Below are positions 1-9,845 of a stretch of DNA of 64,000 bases, piece by piece (position 1 is the first letter of the stretch; each line of letters begins with the position of its first letter). Below the pieces are notes generated by a model that was given only the letters and a program-made list of their open reading frames with translations, did not search any database and was not told the origin of the DNA. This DNA is from Phoebastria nigripes. Its lineage: Eukaryota; Chordata; Aves; Procellariiformes; Diomedeidae. The DNA is taken from contig JAYKAV010003058.1 of NCBI GenBank assembly GCA_035582835.1, positions 1-64,000 on the forward strand, in the 5' to 3' direction. The translations under genes were made by a program, and so were the position numbers.

Positions 1-38
1 GGGCCAGGCCCCAGCACATTGCAGTGATCTGTGTCTCC

Positions 39-449
39 CTAGAATTGCCAGGGTGACAGCATACTTTTTCCAATATTTCCAAATATTTCCAAATATTCAG
101 GATTTTGCACTTGTTCAGGGGTGAAGTTCCAAAACACTGGGGGTGCCCACTGTCCTAGGCATTTGCCCATGCTATCCCACACACCCTGCCACTCATAGCT
201 ATCCAGCCTTGGGGCAGATCTCTGCATGATATTCTTAAATTGCTTATTAACCTTAGACAAAACCAAAACAATATTCCCAAGTAATACCAATAGGTGTATC
301 TTAACTACCCAGGGATGTTCNAGGTACTGACAAGTTGTTGTAACAAAAGGAGAAAACATAGAGGAAGGTGCCATTCTGTATTTCCTCCTTAAAAAGCTCC
401 TCAGAGGAAGAGGTATAATTNCTAATTGTCTCCAAGAGGTGGTACCCAA
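39..449 (-). pseudogene. Second leader open frame of the endogenous retrovirus, probably a frameshifted continuation
   Basis: This 136-codon frame overlaps the end of the frame at 301-648 in a different phase. About residues 50-65 form another apolar segment (VVKIHLLVLLGNIVLVL), followed by a basic stretch with KVNKQFKNIMQR and then a polar, Trp- and Pro-containing tail. The first 40 residues, where the two frames overlap, look unnatural in this phase. That supports a single longer ancestral product interrupted by a shift somewhere in 301-449. No known retroviral domain is visible. Whether it ever made protein is unknown. Confidence 0.35.
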
Positions 450-648
450 AATACAGTAACAGCTTCAGTACAACATCCAGATACCAAATAATGCCCAATG
501 CCAGCGTTTTAATAACAAATCTCCCTGGCAAAACATCACTAATCACTGCAGAGCACAGCAGACTGCAGAAACCAGCACCAATCTTTGACATGTACAGCAA
601 AAACAAGAGCGTGGTGCAGGTCAGATAAACTAATATTGTGACCAACAA
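301..648 (-). CDS. Leader open frame of the endogenous retrovirus, multi-pass membrane-like, function unknown
   Basis: A 115-codon frame starts about 65 bases after the primer binding site, upstream of where gag would be expected. Residues 1-20 are almost wholly hydrophobic, a second apolar stretch spans about 27-37, and a third about 47-70, so the product would cross a membrane two or three times. The C-terminal third is polar, with two possible N-glycosylation sequons (NYT near residue 77, NGT near 92). I see no matrix, capsid, zinc-knuckle or enzyme motif and do not recognise the family. One codon contains an N (421). The frame overlaps a second hydrophobic frame at 39-449 in another phase, so the ancestral gene may have been longer and later frameshifted. 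It could also be a leader with no protein product. Confidence 0.4.
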   Translation of the reverse strand: MLVTILVYLTCTTLLFLLYMSKIGAGFCSLLCSAVISDVLPGRFVIKTLALGIIWYLDVVLKLLLYFGYHLLETIXNYTSSSEELFKEEIQNGTFLYVFSFCYNNLSVPXTSLGS

Positions 649-712
649 CTGTTAACAGATATAAATTCCTTAATATGCTCTAGTTAGTCTGTTGTTATCT
701 CCAACCCTTTGA

Positions 713-730
713 GCCCCACGTTGGGCGCCA
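713..730 (-). other. Retroviral primer binding site, tRNA-Lys type
   Basis: The minus strand reads TGGCGCCCAACGTGGGGC, the 18-base complement of the 3' end of tRNA-Lys(1,2) used by several betaretroviruses, lentiviruses and spumaviruses. It lies 8 bases after the CA end of the LTR, the normal place for priming minus-strand DNA synthesis. All 18 positions match the primer-site form I know, supporting a recently active element. Confidence 0.88.
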
Positions 731-868
731 AAAAGGACTGTCGTGGTTTAACCCTGGCAGCACCTAAACACCACGCAGCCGCTCGCTCACCCCCCCCTGC
801 TCCGGTGGCATGGGGGAGAGAATCGGGAGGGCACGAGTAGGAAAACTCGCGGGTTGAGATAAAAACAG

Positions 869-874
869 TTTAAT
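869..874 (-). terminator. LTR polyadenylation signal ATTAAA
   Basis: The minus strand carries ATTAAA about 150 bases downstream of the TATA box and about 130 bases before the LTR end, where the R region should carry the poly(A) word. ATTAAA is the common variant of AATAAA. In the unseen 3' LTR the same word would end the proviral transcript. Confidence 0.5.
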
Positions 875-1019
875 AATTGAAATAAAACAAAGTAGAACAG
901 TAATAATAACAGTGGTAACAACAACAACAACATACNAAGCAGGCGATGCACAATGCAATTGCTCATCACCCGCCGAACCGAACGAGAGCCCGGGACCCAG
1001 AGCCCCCCCACACACTTAG

Positions 1020-1065
1020 TTTTTATACTGAGCATGACGTCGCATGGTATGGAATACCCCATTGG
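1020..1065 (-). promoter_or_regulatory. LTR core promoter: CCAAT box, ATF/CRE-like site, TATA box
   Basis: Read on the minus strand, a CCAAT pentamer (1065-1061) is followed by GACGTCA (1041-1035), seven bases of the ATF/CREB palindrome, and by TATAAAAA (1027-1020). Order and spacing are those of an RNA polymerase II promoter, and transcription would start near 990-1000 and run leftward through the provirus. The words are exact or near-exact; activity is an inference. Confidence 0.7.
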
Positions 1066-1287
1066 CCAGCTGGGTCAACCGCCCTGGCTATGCTCCCCCC
1101 GCCAGCTTCCCATGCACCTGGCAGGGCATGGGAGGCCGAAAAGTGCCCGGTGCAAGCACCACCCAGCAACACCCAAAACATCAATGGGCCATCAATGCTC
1201 TTATTATACCAAACCCAAAACACAGCACACACACCCCCCCCAGCTACTGGGAAGAAAGTTAACTCTGTCCCTGCCGGAACCAGGACA

Positions 1288-4200
1288 GATGCCCTGCTGC
1301 TTACCTCTCCCTTTTTTTAAGTTGTGATGTGGAGAAATGGGAAAATGCATAACCACAAACACTACTGGGCTCTCTAATGGTTCAGGAACCACAGTAGAAA
1401 CTGCCGAGTTCCCCTAAAATCATGCTTGCACACTGCCTGAGGAAAGACCACCCATCAGACTGCTCACATGCATCTCTTCTTATCAGACCTCAGCGCATAC
1501 ACTGCCCATTGCAAGACCATNGGAGGCAAGCTGTGGGTATGTGAAGTTGCTGGCTGGCATGTTCCCAGCAAACCAGAAGTGGTTCTTTTGTATACGCTGT
1601 GATATCAAACTTCATTTCAGGAGTTTATGGATATGAAGAGCTTCCAAGAGATCCAGAAATCAACTGGATTATTTATAAAGCAAAAATCCACTATGGGAGA
1701 TTAAACACAANGACCTCAATTCTCACTCTGGAAAGGCCTGACTGCTGCATCTGGAGCAGTCTTGGGGGATATAATTTCTGCTTGCCTTCTCACTTAAGCA
1801 TCTGCTGTTGGCTGGAGCTGGGCACGGGACACCAAACTAAAAGGTCTTTTGTTTGATCCAGTATGATTTTCTTATGCATAAACTAACACTGAAGAAAACC
1901 AGGAGGGCTGGCTCTGCTCCTAGTGTACCATAGTTAGGATTGAATAAACACTGATCAGCCCCAGCTGAGAGCAAGTGCTGGTATGGATTAAATGTCCTAC
2001 AGCTATGGAACAAGTTGGCAGGTTTATATTTCTTGTGCAAGCCACAGTCATCNTGTGTCCTAAAACACTCTTTGTGTCTGCTGTGGCATTTCAGCTATGT
2101 GCTGTTTCTGTGCGTCATGTTTCTGAAAGGTGATGGGCTATAGGGAAGTGGATGGGAAGGGGGGAAGTTGCATCTTCACCCTTCCAGTGATGATCAAATC
2201 AATAGTTATCTCTGTGCCTGAAATCACAGTTGTCTCATTAAAAGCTGAGTTATAGCTTGCGTGTTCTGCTGCTGCTGTTCCTTCACTGGTTTTGGGGTAA
2301 TGTTCTCGAACTGTGTACAGTGGGTCAGTCCTTTTGTCCAGGCAACAAATTTGATTTCTTTTCCCACTTTTCCCCTGCGATGTCCCCTTCAACACATAAG
2401 GATTTGTATCTGAACATGCCAAGGGCAGCGTTAAAAAATCTATATTTGCCAAGAAAAGAGGGAGTACTAACATTTAGAAAAGTGGGAGGATGAATCTTCA
2501 CTGAAGATACAAAGTCAATCAGGACACTTGCAGTGACTTGAGCATAGGTCAAGTTGACCTATGTGAGAATAGAGATAAAAGAATGAAAGGAGAACAAGTT
2601 AGGGGAAAAGGCAGCACTAAAAATATGAGCTGCAGCCATTAGTTACAGTACTGTCAGTTCCTAAAGTGCCTGGGCAATACTTTGCCTTTCTTTGTCTCCT
2701 GTGCTAAGATGTAAAAGCACAGGAGAGAATCAGCCTGTGCACTAGTCTTGCCGTAAACAGAATAGGTCTGTTTTCCTGCACAGGGAAATTGAGGCACGGA
2801 TCACAAAAATCTGCTGTCATGGGACCTGTGATAGAGCATATCTGGGGAAAGAAGAAAGATCTTGTAAGCCTGTGGCTCTGTTAGGTTGCTTACCATTATA
2901 ATGCTTTTTTATCTCTGACCACAACAGTTTGGATGGAGATCATGATCCACTGTTTTATGTCATTACAGGAGCTCTGCATACAGACATGTAGGGTAAGAGG
3001 CACGGTTAAAAAAGAATCCAACAATTTATGTCCTTCNTTACCCAGCAGCCTTTGTAACTCTTGGCTTTATGCATTCCAGGCTGGTGCACTTCTTATTGGG
3101 GACCATAAAAGAGAATGTGGATGAACTGTGAAGCAGATGCAAGAATATTATACTTCCTTAATTTTTACATTTGTCATGTCCAAGATTCTGGTTGCATAAA
3201 GCATAGGGTGGGGGAAGGAATTTCTCATCACNTGATTTGGAGATGCTCATGGGGATTTTTCTTTCTCTGCAGAGAGATGGCAAGGGATCAGCAGTTACGA
3301 TACGTAGGAATGTCATACTCAATTAATTTCCTGAAATTACACTCTGAAGTTGTGTTTAGAAAATGAATTAATATTGGTGAAAAGCACTGATATCCTTGGA
3401 TAAAGGGCAACAGAGAAGAACACATTGTTATTATTAAACTGTTGTAGAAATCCTCTCTTTGGCTTTGACTGAATTATTGCAGTGAGTTTCCTTGGTGATG
3501 TGACGTAGAATTTACTGGAGTGTTTGTGCTGTATAATTGAAAATGACACTACCTTTATTAAGCAATCTATTGGGACTCTTAACTCTTTTCTATGCTGCAA
3601 ACCAGCTTTGCCAGTGATACTTATCAAGTGTCCTGAACCAGTAAAGTGGAGGCTGGTCAGACATCCACTACGAGACATCGAAGTTGAGGGAAGGCTGAGG
3701 GCAAAAAAACCATGCCTTGCTCAAGGTAAATGCAATAATAATAGATGGATAATGAATGTGGCTGAAGTCTCAATTAACCACTCATTAAATTGTTGCCCAT
3801 TGATAACAAAGAAAAGAGTGAAAGTGCTTGTCATCTTGTCATTTTCTCCTTAAACTAAGAACATAAGGTTCAGGGTGAAAAGACCTCTACATAAGGCATC
3901 GGTTTAGAACCAGCTTTGTTGGCACTACCTGAAAGCTGTCACAAATGGCTGTTCATTTATCTGAATAAAATGAGTTAATGGTTCAAGTCCAGTTTTTCTT
4001 NGACAGGTGTCTGCATCATAACGAATCTCATCTCAAACAATGCTAATTGCTGCTCCTGACAGCAGCCTCCCAAGAGAGTCTTTAGGGAACAAGCATGTCA
4101 TGGAGGTCAGATCTGATGGGGTCACACACCTAGGGATCAGTAACAGGGCTTGCCTTTCAAAAGCTACCAGTCTGGTATTAAATACAATGAGTACTGGAGA

Positions 4201-7200
4201 CTAATATTGTGGTTTGAATTTCTCTCATGCTTGAGAGGTTAGAGTGCTCAGATTAAAGGTGTCTAGCTTGCTAAGTGTTAGTGCAAATTATTAAGCCATC
4301 TTTTCAACAGTGCTCTGTGCTGGTGCAGCAGGGTAGTAATGTGCTTCACAGCTGAACTTCATCGTATGGCAACACTGATTTTATCACCCAGGGTGTAGCA
4401 GGACCCTTATATTTGGAGTGACTGCAATGCAGCAGTTTTGCTCTCTGATGGGGGGTTTTACTGGTGTTGCATCTATGGTAACCTGTGGGGTCTGATGAAG
4501 GAGCTGCAGGACTGAAAGTTTATCTGTGTGCTCCAAATATATGCTGATCTCGAAAAAGAAATTACATCTTCGCAAGAATATAATCACTCCCTTGTCAAAT
4601 TAAATTGAGTAAATTTTCTTCTCTTAAATTGGGTTTGATTTTTGTAATGACTGCTTAGTCCTACAAATATTGGTATAACGGGAATATAGATACACTTTGA
4701 TTGAATGTAGATCCTCTCCTGGATACCCTAACTTGATTACATATCCCAGTGGATCCTAAATAGGAAGCTCTGGTTTCCTTAAATCAAAATGGTTACTTGT
4801 TTGTCATAGCATTAAGAAAAAGCCAGGAGCCTGATTAATAGCTGGGCTGCAGGCCTCTTTCACAAAGACAAGAGAAACTCTGCAAAGGAATCAACAGGTA
4901 TGTTAAATATTGATACCTCTGTGGCACTGATGATTTGTAGCTTCTCATTCTGGGATGGGATGGAATAATATATAATGGAAAGAAAGCAAAATTATTATAC
5001 AGTATAAATATATCTTTAATGAAGGAAATCTAAATTATTCCCCTATTCAAATAAGACAATTCTGTCGTCACCTATCAGACAATCTCTGATCTTGGGTATT
5101 GAAATTCTTCAGTGTTTGACTAAACAAGGAACAAATTTGTTCTGGCTGTTCTGGGAGGTCTTAAAATGTAGCAGTTTTTTATTTTATGTTTCTCCCTAAA
5201 CCTCCCTTTGCCACCCTGAAAATTAATGGTTTAATACAATGCTTAACTTCACACTGGTACACAGCAGGCCAGACATAGCAATTGGTTGAACCCTACGTCT
5301 GTAAAACCAACAGTATTGATTTGGCAGTCTTTCTGTGATGGGCTAGACCTTCTCTCTTCGATCTTCGGTTTGTGAAATTACCAAGGTGTCAGATGCAGAC
5401 TGGCACAATCCATATCAGTACAGATAAGGGCAGAATGTTAGCCGAAACATGATATTTTGCTAGTGATTTGCTTATTATCTACATCTTCCCAGCCTTTCAG
5501 GAAATGCAAGCCTTGGAGGAGGGAGAGAAAAGCACTGGATGAGTTGAGGTCAAGGAAAAAAACAAGGCATGTTAGATCATGTTAGTTTGAAACTAGATCA
5601 GAAGAGACGGAAGTTTATTTCTTTTTGCTTTTCCTATACGTGTTATCGTTAGAGATCAAGTTGTTTCTAACCCACTGATGGTGACTTTGGGAATAAATGC
5701 TCCATCCTGGGACTTGCTGAGTACTTTGTCCCTGGTCTGAGATACGTTGAACCCAGTGAAAAGACCTGCTCTGGATCAGGCTTTGCAGCAGGAGTTGAGG
5801 CTGCTTCCAGCCAGAAGCCCAGTTTCTTACATTCTCCAAGAAAGCTATTTTTCTTTTCTTTGTTGCCTTAAGTTCTACAAATCTTTCCTCACCGGAATAT
5901 GATGTGTCTGCAAAATTAGACTCTTTATTGGCTTGTTACTCCATCCAAAGAATTAAATTATTTTCTCCGTATCACTGGAGGAGTCAGAATGGGACAAATC
6001 TGAATGAAATAATTCACCAGTGGGNCAGTTCCCTCTGTGTCATCCAACAGAGAGAATTAGTATGAAAGGGCAGTAGGAAAAGCAACTGGATCAGCTTAAA
6101 ATAACTAGGTTTTTTTTCCTGTTGAGCTCTCCCCTTGGATTATTTGGGTTTTTTTCCTTGTAATGAGTGCTTGTGAAGATTATGGACGCCAAGAACAGCC
6201 ACATACCCTGGGCATCTACTCCATCTAATCACAAGCCATGTACAGTTAGAGAGTGGAGCTAGAGCTGCTAATCCCTTCTGACTTCCAGATGAATTGAAAT
6301 GCTCGGCTGATACATACTGGGTCACAGGTTCATCTCATTCACAGGGAAAAGTGAGTGCTGTCTGCAAACAAACCACCAGCTGCACAGTTGAGCCAGGCCA
6401 GATTTATTATTCCTTTTCTTCCAGGTCATCAAGTCCTGGTGAATTGCTTCAGAGCCCAGTGGATTCCATCTGAAGCCTGCCTTCAGTTTCAGAGGTCCAG
6501 GGTCATTATGGGATTTACCCATGGTTGTACCCAGGTGACAGCTAAATGTCTTCTAGGAGCTGGATGAAAAACAGACCAAGATTCACTGAAAATCTTTTGG
6601 TTTTATTTGGATTAACCTGCAGCATTAATTAAGTTTTCAGGTCAGGCTCTGCCTCCTGTTAGCTCATGAAATTGGCTTTGTGACACCAATGTTGCATGAG
6701 ACATTACATCAGTTATATGTGGCTGGATTGCTTTGACTTGGTCTTGGGCATCTACATACCCTGTGCATAATCCTTGAGACGTCTGTTAAAGTTTTCTTTC
6801 CTCCTGGAGATGCCTATTTATACATTCTGTCACTTACTACGTATGGATGTGTACAGTCTGCTTACAATTACTTGTAACTGCTGATTTCATATCCAAGCAA
6901 ACAGTGCATTTAAACTGTGAACATGTTTAGGAAGCTCTATTCCNTTTTGACACCTTATGCCCAGAGGAAAGAATGAAAGGAAAAATATGTGCATTTTTGA
7001 GTAGGGGAAAAAAAGGATTGCTCTCAGGAGACTTTCTCCTCAGATTCTGTGATGAGTAATGCTCCTGTCAATTATTGGGTTATTCAGAAACAAGCTAAAA
7101 AAAAGTTTTTAATTTTAGCTTCATTCGCTTTTTGGATTGATGTCATTTCTACCCCTGTGAAAATAGGTATTCCCTGTGGAAATGAAGAGCTCTCAGCTGG

Positions 7201-7502
7201 ACAACAAATCAATGCCAATTAAGATCACAATAATGATTAAGGACTTCCCACCCTAGGTCTTCATTTGAGACATTATTAATACTTTTGGAGAGACGTATTC
7301 AAACAGTTGTGAAGTTTCCCCACAATATTAGCTTTGGAACATTTAGTATATGTCACAAAGTGCTAAAATAAGTAATTTTCTTCCTTATATTGATGGTTTC
7401 TTAACATAGTACTAGGGACTATAATGAGTTGATGGATTGAAATCCATGACTTAACACCTGTTCTTGGAAAAGGTAGTGTACCATGCTTGTTGAGTGTTGT
7501 TG
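1288..7502. other. Non-coding stretch, no gene seen
   Basis: About 6.2 kb of AT-rich unique sequence. The open frames here (for example 2138-2473 minus and 3337-3678 minus) are about 110 codons or less, overlap frames on the other strand, and lack recognisable domains or paired splice sites. A good acceptor-like CTTTCTCTGCAG precedes 3273, but the following frames close quickly. I see no clear repeat beyond short A or T runs. Confidence 0.6.
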
Positions 7503-7516
7503 TTTTTTTTTTTTTT
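7503..7516. repeat. T14 homopolymer
   Basis: A run of 14 T bases without an adjoining retrocopy that I can identify; simple sequence. Confidence 0.9.
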
Positions 7517-9826
7517 CTAATTTGTGTTAATTATTTGATAGTTGTATGACACTTTCTTCAGTAAAATCCCTCTCCCAGGATGAGAAGTCAGTGAGAGATG
7601 TAAAACCTAAATTGATGGTAATGAGGATTTATGTCTTGTAATTTAAACAAACAAAAATGTACGTCTCTAAAGCAGGTTAATTAGCTAGGATCCTTCTCTG
7701 TCCTATGAAAATCACATGGCAATTCAATCCACCTATTTTAGGTGCCAGTTTTAGAAGGAGTTGCCCTTTGGAAGTCACTTGTCTCTCCTTTGCAGAGAGA
7801 GGAAACTTAGATGCCAGGCTAAGAAGTTGGATGCGTAATTTTTATATGGTTTTATACAGCTTAAATTGGTGTGTGAATCCTACCTTTGGTGTGTTTAAGA
7901 ATCCCACATCTCTTCTCTAAAGAGCTGTAAGGGCTAGGAGCTGGCTACCCTGGTTAAAAGATTTTATGTCTTTTTGTCCTGAATTCCACTGCTCTGTCCA
8001 ACACTGTTGGATGGATTTTCCAGTGATTTGCCACAGAAGCAACTGCATTATAGCTGTGGAGCAACTAGTTTAGGTCTGAAACTTTTAAATAATTCTAACA
8101 GACAGGTAGTCACAGGAAAAGGGACTATTCCTTGGAACAGAATGGAGTGCTTCAAGTCTGCAAAAATTCCTGTGTGGATATTATTTACTTCTTTATTTGG
8201 TTCTAAATTGCTTCAACCTGCTTTAGTGAAAGGGCTCTACTCTTACTGGTGTACCTGGATACAGCATGATGTTTTTCTTTGGGAGCAGGTGAAGCTGTAA
8301 AAGTCACAACAGACAGCTAAGGTCCTAATTTCCTTTCACAGTCGATGGGGTTTATGTCCTTAAATCCCCATTGACTTAAAATGTTCTCTCTCTTGTTGGT
8401 AAGAAGCTCTACAGTCAAACACAAAAATTGCGTTAAAAGTGCTTCCTGTTTGTAGTAGCTGAAAAGCATCTTGTGGGCGGATGTTATATGGATAACTCAA
8501 AAAAAAAGGTGAAGAATAAGAAATGCTTCGGAGAGATACTCTAAGACTTTTTCAACATCTCTTTACATGTCTGTCTCTTGAGCCCTGGATAACTCAGTCA
8601 CAATGCAAATGGAATGACATTGGTGAGATTTAAGAAAAAAAGAAACTGAAAAAATTATTTGTTACCTATTAGAGGGAAGGTTAAAGAAGAGGGAAAACAG
8701 GAAACAAACAAACAACCCACTAAGCTAATTTTGCCTTCTGATAGAGGGTTTGGTATTCACGTTACTCAGTGCAATCTGGAATGTAGACTAAGAATGTAAT
8801 TCTATGTTGTAAACTTGTTTAAAATTAATGAGACTGCCAGCTCATGTTCTTCTAACAATATTTTATGTGCCTAAGTTTATGGGTTGATCCCGTACACTTA
8901 CTGGACTTCTTAGTCCAGGTGTCATTCTGATTTCAAAAAGAGGAAGAGAAACCTAAGTGTCAAGGTTTGTAAAGGTAAGAGATGTCAGCTGAACCTTTCT
9001 TGCCTGTGTCCCCTGCACTTTCACTCTCCCTTCACATCATTTCCTAAGTCCATGTTTTCTTTCTGCTAATGCAGCTGGGGAATGGCTGGCCAGGAGATGT
9101 GAGAGCTGAGGCTTGGATCCTCATGTCTAGGCTAAGGATTTCTGTGACCTGAGCGTGGAAAAGTTGTTTCCACAAGTTGAATGTTGAGGTATGTAAAATT
9201 GAGCAGGTGGTTTCAGCCCTCACCTACCTCACAGATCTCTGTGTCTGAGAACAGCCACCATTTCTGGCACTTATTGCGGAATCCCCCAAGAGAGCCCTGC
9301 ATGGGCAGAGAGAATAAATTGCTTTCTCACTTGTAGAAGTGGTCCCTAAAGTTCAGCGTTAAGAAGTGAATGGGGAGGCATCATAGGAGACATTTTGCTG
9401 CTCCTGTCTATAATAAGGTTAAAAGGTAACTTGATCACATTCTCTAAGTATCTCCAGTGGGGATATCTAGTATATAGTGCAGAGNTGGGAGAAGGCTCAT
9501 TAAATTTAGACAAAGCTGTAGCAAGAAACAGTAGATGGAAATTGAAACTAGATGAACTAAAAATGGAAGTAAAATCTTTTTTATTTCTCTTTTATTTATT
9601 TTCTTAACAGTAGAGATAATTAAGAACCTTGGCTGACTGCTCAGAGGAAAAGGACAGTTTTCCATCGCTTTCAATCTTTAAATTGCAATGAGATTTCTTT
9701 CTAAGAGGGGCATTTTAACCACTCCAGAAGTTATTGAGCTGAGTAGAGGAATTCCTAGGTGAAGTGTTGCCGTTAATATTATCAAGACTTTGAGGCTGCA
9801 AGATCACCATGGGTCTTTTTGGCCTT
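7517..9826. other. Non-coding stretch, no gene seen
   Basis: Unique AT-rich DNA. Open frames at 7705-7920, 8007-8300 and 9395-9607 are under 100 codons with no recognisable domain. The segment just before the A-run at 9827 has a vague resemblance to a CR1 tail, but not enough to call. Confidence 0.6.
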
Positions 9827-9845
9827 AAAAAAAAAAAAAAAAAAA
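9827..9845. repeat. A19 homopolymer
   Basis: A run of 19 A bases. CR1 elements do not normally leave poly(A), and no processed pseudogene is visible upstream, so this is recorded as simple sequence. Confidence 0.9.

Larger units (their letters stand above)
1..738 (-). mobile_element. Endogenous retrovirus internal region (leader), cut by window edge
   Basis: This is the part of the same minus-strand provirus between the 5' LTR and the left edge of the window. It starts with the primer binding site and continues as leader sequence holding two overlapping open frames in different phases (301-648 and 39-449). No gag, protease, reverse transcriptase or envelope motif is visible, so those genes, if they survive, lie beyond the left edge. 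Two ambiguous bases (321, 421) fall here. A short tandem repeat of the unit ATATTTCCAA lies near 70-100. The Lys-type primer site suggests a class II (ERVK or betaretrovirus-like) element, but without pol the class remains an inference. Confidence 0.8.
739..1287 (-). mobile_element. 5' LTR of an avian endogenous retrovirus
   Basis: On the minus strand this block begins TGTCCTGGTT and ends AACCACGACA, so it has the TG...CA ends and short inverted termini of a retroviral LTR and is about 549 bp long. In minus-strand order it has a U3 with a CCAAT box (1061-1065), an ATF/CRE-like site (1035-1041) and a TATA box (1020-1027), then an ATTAAA polyadenylation word (869-874). A primer binding site lies 8 bases beyond the LTR edge, which fixes this copy as the 5' LTR. 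The sequence resembles an LTR type I know to be common in Neoaves; that is recollection, not a search result. Control words and termini look intact, suggesting a fairly young insertion. The bases after the outer edge (1288-1293, GATGCC) should be one copy of the target-site duplication; its partner lies outside the window. Confidence 0.88.

Noticed and set aside
946..1327. Overlapping plus-strand frames of 124 codons
   Set aside because: They lie wholly inside the minus-strand LTR, in GC-rich U3/R sequence, and have no domain; shadows of the LTR.
3855..3905. AGAACATAAGG...AGACCTCTAC resembling a CR1 tail
   Set aside because: Only two short words match and the spacing differs from CR1; not enough to call.
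3976..3992. GGTTCAAGTCC as a tRNA or SINE B-box
   Set aside because: No A-box, cloverleaf or acceptor stem could be found around it.
9720..9845. Possible retrocopy or CR1 tail before A19
   Set aside because: CR1 does not end in poly(A) and no parent gene or consensus block is recognisable.
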